From contig CAVVPS010000019.1 in NCBI GenBank assembly GCA_963750195.1, forward strand, positions 186,001 through 250,000: a stretch of 64,000 nt of DNA, written 5' to 3'. The notes below the pieces were generated by a model, which was not told where the DNA came from, ran no database searches, and saw only the letters and a list, made by a program, of their open reading frames with translations. This document shows positions 60,796 to 64,000 of this stretch, one piece after another (the stretch's first letter is position 1; every line of letters begins with the position of its first letter). This DNA comes from AP-15 sp963750195. GTDB lineage: Bacteria; Pseudomonadota; Alphaproteobacteria; ATCC43930; CGMCC-115725. Made by a program: the position numbers and the translations under genes.

Positions 60796-63060
60796 TTAAT
60801 TTTGGTAGATCAGGCCAAACTCCAGGCCCACCGGCAAATACTCCTGGAGCCTAATCTTGAGGTCGCTTTCTCGTTGCGGCGCCAACAGAAAGTGAAAACA
60901 ACCCATCTCGCCGCCGTCATCCGCGCCGCGACGGATCGTGTCGTCGGTAGAAGCGAGGAGCTTCAAGTACGCGGGATGCCCATAGCGCAGCGAAAAGAAC
61001 AGCGGCTGCGGCGAGGCGAGCGCCTGTTCGACGCACTCGAAACGACGGGGGGTAACCGCGCCAAAGGGTAGAAAGCTGAAACGGACACAGCCTTCTTGCT
61101 TGCGATCTGCGACGAGGCTGGAGGTCCAGGGCGCGGTATCGCCGGGGGCCAGCGCCGACCAGAAGATGCTGTCGGAAACCAAGGCGAGCAGGCCCGCGTG
61201 GACTTTGCCAACGACGGTGCATCCTTCGAGCGTCAGAGCGCCGCCACCGCTCGAGCCATCGAGGGCGGCGTAAGCGACCTGGGTGGGGTCGGTGGCGTCG
61301 ACGATGCTATCGGTGAGGCTGACCGTCGCGAACGAGGCGGAGCGGATCGCGCCCAGGATGGATCGGTTGCCGACGATCTCGACGCCGGCGGGCTCGACGA
61401 TCAGGGCAGGAGCGGTGGGGTGGAGCGGATCGCCGTTTGTTCCGACCGACCAGCCCGGCACCAGCGTGCAGTGGATCAGGCTGAGCTGGCCAAGCAGGTT
61501 CGTGGTGCCGCCGCGTCTGAGCGCAGGCAGATGCACGAGTGCGGCCGGTGCGGTTGGCAGGTTAACAGGTGTCATGGCCGCGTCGGCGGCGAGGACGAAG
61601 CCGTTGAGGACGAACTTGCTGGAGGCGTCGCCGGTGATCGCGAGTTCGCCGTCGAGCAGCAAGGTCGGCCGCGCCGAGTCGGCTGCGCGAAGCTCCAGCG
61701 TGGTTCCGGCGGGAAGATCGACGCTGAGCGGCCCTGCCATCGACCACGTGTCGCTGCCGGCGACTTCGACCGCAACCTGGCCATTGAGCACAAACTGGCT
61801 CACCGCGTAATTCAGCGCGTCCTGCAAGGTGCCGAAGCGGGGATCGGGGAAGGGGATGATCCACGCGGCGTCGGTGACGGTGAAGCCGTCGCTGCGCGCG
61901 TATTCGCCGCCGCCCATATCGGCGTTGAAGCCGTAGAAATAGGAGAATGTCAGCGCAGGCGCGACTGATCCGGCGGCGGGCGGCGGAAGCGCGATGCGGC
62001 CGAGCTCGGGATCGACGACCGCGGCGTAGGGGCTGCCGGGCGAGGGCATGTTGGCCCAGCTGCCGTCGTCTCCGGAGAGGTTTGCCACCTGAAGCTGATA
62101 GGGGTTGACCGGCTGACCGCCGATGTAGAGGACGAGGCTTTTGCCGATCCCGTAATAGGCCGCACCGACGCCTCGCTGTAGATCGTCGCACAGGACGCGG
62201 CGGCGCAGGCGATCGACGACATTGACCGGCTGCGCGGCCGCGGCGATCTGCTCGCCCTGCGAAACGGCGCGGTGGAACAGCGGGATGTCCATGCCCAGCG
62301 AGCTGAAGCGATAGCAGAGCTGGCCGGTCGCGGTGTTGGTCGCAGCCGCCGTGGGCGAGGTGCTGGTAACGCTGTAAGCGCTGAGCGACCAGAGAAAAAT
62401 CCCGATGTTCTGAATGTTGTAGCGGCCGCGTCCGGAGGCGATGCGGCGCACGTCGACCTTGTGCGCGGTGCGGTCAAAGCCGGTGTCGATGTAGAGGCCG
62501 GGCTGCCAGCGGCGCAGGTCCGGGGCGTAATGGTTGCCGAGGCGGATATGGTTCATGTACTGCGTGTCGGCGAGAACGCGGAAGAACTCGACGGCATGCG
62601 CGCTCCATCCGGTGACGTCGCGGGCCAGCTGCTCCATGACCAGAACGGTGCCCTTGCGCCGGCGCAGTGAGATGGTCTCGGCCACCTCGGCGCGGGGATT
62701 ATCGACGGCTGCGGTGATGCCCTTTATCGACTGATAGCCGATCAAGTCGCCGATATAAGGAATCACCCATGACGCGCAGGTCTCGATGAACTGATCGTCG
62801 TAGAGCTGGTCGAGGTCATAGGCGACGGCGGCGATCTGTTCGCCGACGAGCATCAGCAGCGACTGCAGTGGACCGCGCGCGGCCTTGGCGGTCAGCTGAT
62901 CGAGCTGGGCCTGCTGATCGGCAGTAAGCGGAGTCGTCTGCGCCCGCAGCGCGTTCAGGTCGGCAAGCTCGGCCGCGGTGAGCAGGGTCTGCGATTGCGC
63001 CAGCTGCGCATCGCGGATGCGGTAGACTGCGGGCAGAAGCTCGAAGAGGTCGGGGCTCAC
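60796..63060 (-). CDS. Phage tail protein I-like / beta-helix protein of the CIS cluster
   Basis: A 754-residue protein whose N-terminus (FELLPAVYRIRDA, then QIAAVAYDLDQLYDDQFIETCASWVIPYIGDLIGY) matches the P2 gpI-like tail proteins that link baseplate and fibre in contractile systems. The GGRGRYNIQNIGIFLWSLSAYSVT-like region follows, and from about residue 430 the protein turns into beta-helix-like strands (LELRAADSARPTLLLDGELAITGD, IHCTLVPGWSVGT, ALDGSSGGGALTLEGCTVVG). The GTG start at 63060 overlaps the baseplate gene stop (GTGA), so the two are coupled. Confidence 0.83.
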   Translation of the reverse strand: MSPDLFELLPAVYRIRDAQLAQSQTLLTAAELADLNALRAQTTPLTADQQAQLDQLTAKAARGPLQSLLMLVGEQIAAVAYDLDQLYDDQFIETCASWVIPYIGDLIGYQSIKGITAAVDNPRAEVAETISLRRRKGTVLVMEQLARDVTGWSAHAVEFFRVLADTQYMNHIRLGNHYAPDLRRWQPGLYIDTGFDRTAHKVDVRRIASGRGRYNIQNIGIFLWSLSAYSVTSTSPTAAATNTATGQLCYRFSSLGMDIPLFHRAVSQGEQIAAAAQPVNVVDRLRRRVLCDDLQRGVGAAYYGIGKSLVLYIGGQPVNPYQLQVANLSGDDGSWANMPSPGSPYAAVVDPELGRIALPPPAAGSVAPALTFSYFYGFNADMGGGEYARSDGFTVTDAAWIIPFPDPRFGTLQDALNYAVSQFVLNGQVAVEVAGSDTWSMAGPLSVDLPAGTTLELRAADSARPTLLLDGELAITGDASSKFVLNGFVLAADAAMTPVNLPTAPAALVHLPALRRGGTTNLLGQLSLIHCTLVPGWSVGTNGDPLHPTAPALIVEPAGVEIVGNRSILGAIRSASFATVSLTDSIVDATDPTQVAYAALDGSSGGGALTLEGCTVVGKVHAGLLALVSDSIFWSALAPGDTAPWTSSLVADRKQEGCVRFSFLPFGAVTPRRFECVEQALASPQPLFFSLRYGHPAYLKLLASTDDTIRRGADDGGEMGCFHFLLAPQRESDLKIRLQEYLPVGLEFGLIYQN

Positions 63061-64000
63061 GTCATCACTCCCAGGCTGACGTTAGCGGGATTGGGATCAA
63101 GGACGAGGATCTCGGCGGGCAACGGCAGAGCTGTTCCCGGTCGTGGCCCTGGGGATGTAGGCGCAGATGCTGCCCGGCGAGCCGGAGGAGGGACGTGGCA
63201 GCGGCGTGGTTAAGTGCCTGACCGATCCATTTGTTGTAGGCGGAGATGGAGTAGCCCCCGCTGCCGATGTCTCCAGCAGGACTGGTGGCGATGGGATTGC
63301 AGGGTCTTGACGTTGACCGCGATGATCCCGGGGACGCCCTGGATCAGCGCCGCCACCTCGTCGCCCGATACGCCCTCGCCGAAACTGCGCGAAGCGAAGC
63401 TGTAGGTCTGCTGCAAGAGCTGGAGGACGGCGGCCTGAACGGCAGGCGCACTGTAGGCCGGGTCGTAGCAGAGATCGGCGGAGAGGCCGAAGGTCGTTTC
63501 GAGGAAGCTCTGCGCGTAGATCACGACATTGGGGTTGCCGTAACTCTGCAACGCTGCGACCAGGTTGGCGAGGGTCAGGTTGCCAGGTGGCAGCGCGGCT
63601 CCGCCCGATCCCGCAACCGTAAGAAAAACGCCGCGGTCGGCGCCGTTCGGGATCCAGATGGCATAGGCCTTAGCAATGCCGGCGAAGGTTGTGGCGAAGT
63701 TCTGGTAGTCGGTGATCGAGACGGCGCGGCCGAGGGTCAGGACCGAAAGCGGGGCATTGGCGCGTATATCGCCGATCGATTGCGGGTCCTGACCGCCGGT
63801 GGCGGGCGCCGGATTGATGACGCCGCTGACCCCGAGCGGGCGATCGATAAGTGTGGTGACGGCGCCGGCCGCGACGTTGCCTGCCGCCCCGATGCCGGTA
63901 CGGTAGCTGGCCTGGATGTTGCTCTGGCCGGTGGGGAGCGTCGATCCTTCGACACTGTCGCCGAACTGGACCTGAGCGCCCCCGCCGGGGAGGTTCAGCG
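63057..64000 (-). CDS. Putative baseplate assembly protein (J-like), 5' part beyond the window and frame-broken at the 3' end
   Basis: The frame is open to the right edge, so only the C-terminal part is present. It reads VQFGDSVEGSTLPTGQSNIQASYRTGIGAAGNV, then LGVSGVINPAPATGGQDPQSIGDIRANAP, SITDYQNFATTFAGIAKAYAIW, which are the signatures of J-like baseplate proteins of tail-like systems (TIGR02243-like). After IIAVNVKTL the frame shifts by one extra base at about 63299-63301 into NPIATSPAGDIGSGGYSISAYNKWIGQAL, and again within 63110-63240 into GTALPLPAEILVLDPNPANVSLGVMT, which ends in the TGA at 63057-63059. It is the most upstream gene of the cluster in this window. Confidence 0.78.

Noticed and set aside
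54126..64000. Prophage interpretation of the tail-like genes
   Set aside because: No integrase, capsid, portal, terminase or lysis genes and no attachment-site repeat are visible. The missing right part keeps some doubt.
1..64000. CRISPR arrays, rRNA, tRNA and insertion sequences
   Set aside because: No regularly spaced repeats, no cloverleaf-like conserved stretches and no transposase-like protein were found on either strand.

Overview
The base composition, codon use and gene content fit a high-GC alphaproteobacterium, probably of Rhodospirillales type. Supporting markers are the order Pcm / TolC / PopZ-like (DUF2497) / ValS, an ErpA-XthA pair, the aerobic cobalamin pathway, and an exosortase A (XrtA) polysaccharide locus. 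I saw no rRNA, tRNA, CRISPR array, transposase or integrase.

Layout. Bases 1-7000 hold a secreted protein cut by the window edge and a group of acyl-CoA and small-molecule genes: family III CoA-transferase, Cys-less thiolase with its DUF35 partner, SDR, class II aldolase and VOC protein. A WYL regulator diverges from a DUF5939-type adenylate cyclase (7.0-9.4 kb). A cobalamin riboswitch (10136-10308) precedes cobG-cobH-cobI-cobJ, with cobK on the opposite strand, then cobL-cobM, with cbiD opposite (10.4-17.8 kb). An unrecognised 536-residue gene lies upstream of cbiD, followed by a thaumatin-like reading frame with no start codon. From 20.8 to 43.8 kb come housekeeping and accessory genes: a FAD oxidoreductase, folK, pcm, tolC, a popZ-like gene, valS, a lysine 2,3-aminomutase, an RCK potassium channel, xthA, erpA, a TPP enzyme, a beta-propeller protein, an enoyl-CoA hydratase, DinB, MFS and a DUF1800/DUF1501 pair.

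From 44.2 to 53.9 kb there is a tightly packed XrtA operon: Wza-like export lipoprotein, chain-length protein, tyrosine kinase, outer-membrane barrel, ATPase, deacetylase, FemAB protein and exosortase A fused to EpsI. Its products should make and export an exopolysaccharide and sort PEP-CTERM proteins, although no PEP-CTERM substrate lies in the window.

From 54.1 kb to the right edge, on the minus strand, is the distal part of a phage-tail-like contractile injection system: a baseplate J-like protein (running off the edge), a tail protein I-like protein, a very large DUF6519/beta-helix protein, a small beta-sandwich protein and a DUF4157 protein. The DUF4157 protein carries a second zinc-type motif like that of phospholipase C / P1 nuclease and is the best candidate for an injected effector.

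A recurrent oddity is that at least six genes (aldolase, cyclase, cobG, enoyl-CoA hydratase, DUF1800, baseplate) are disrupted by single extra bases while the protein sequence continues intact in the next frame. This looks more like insertion-type sequencing error than real decay, but cannot be settled from the sequence.
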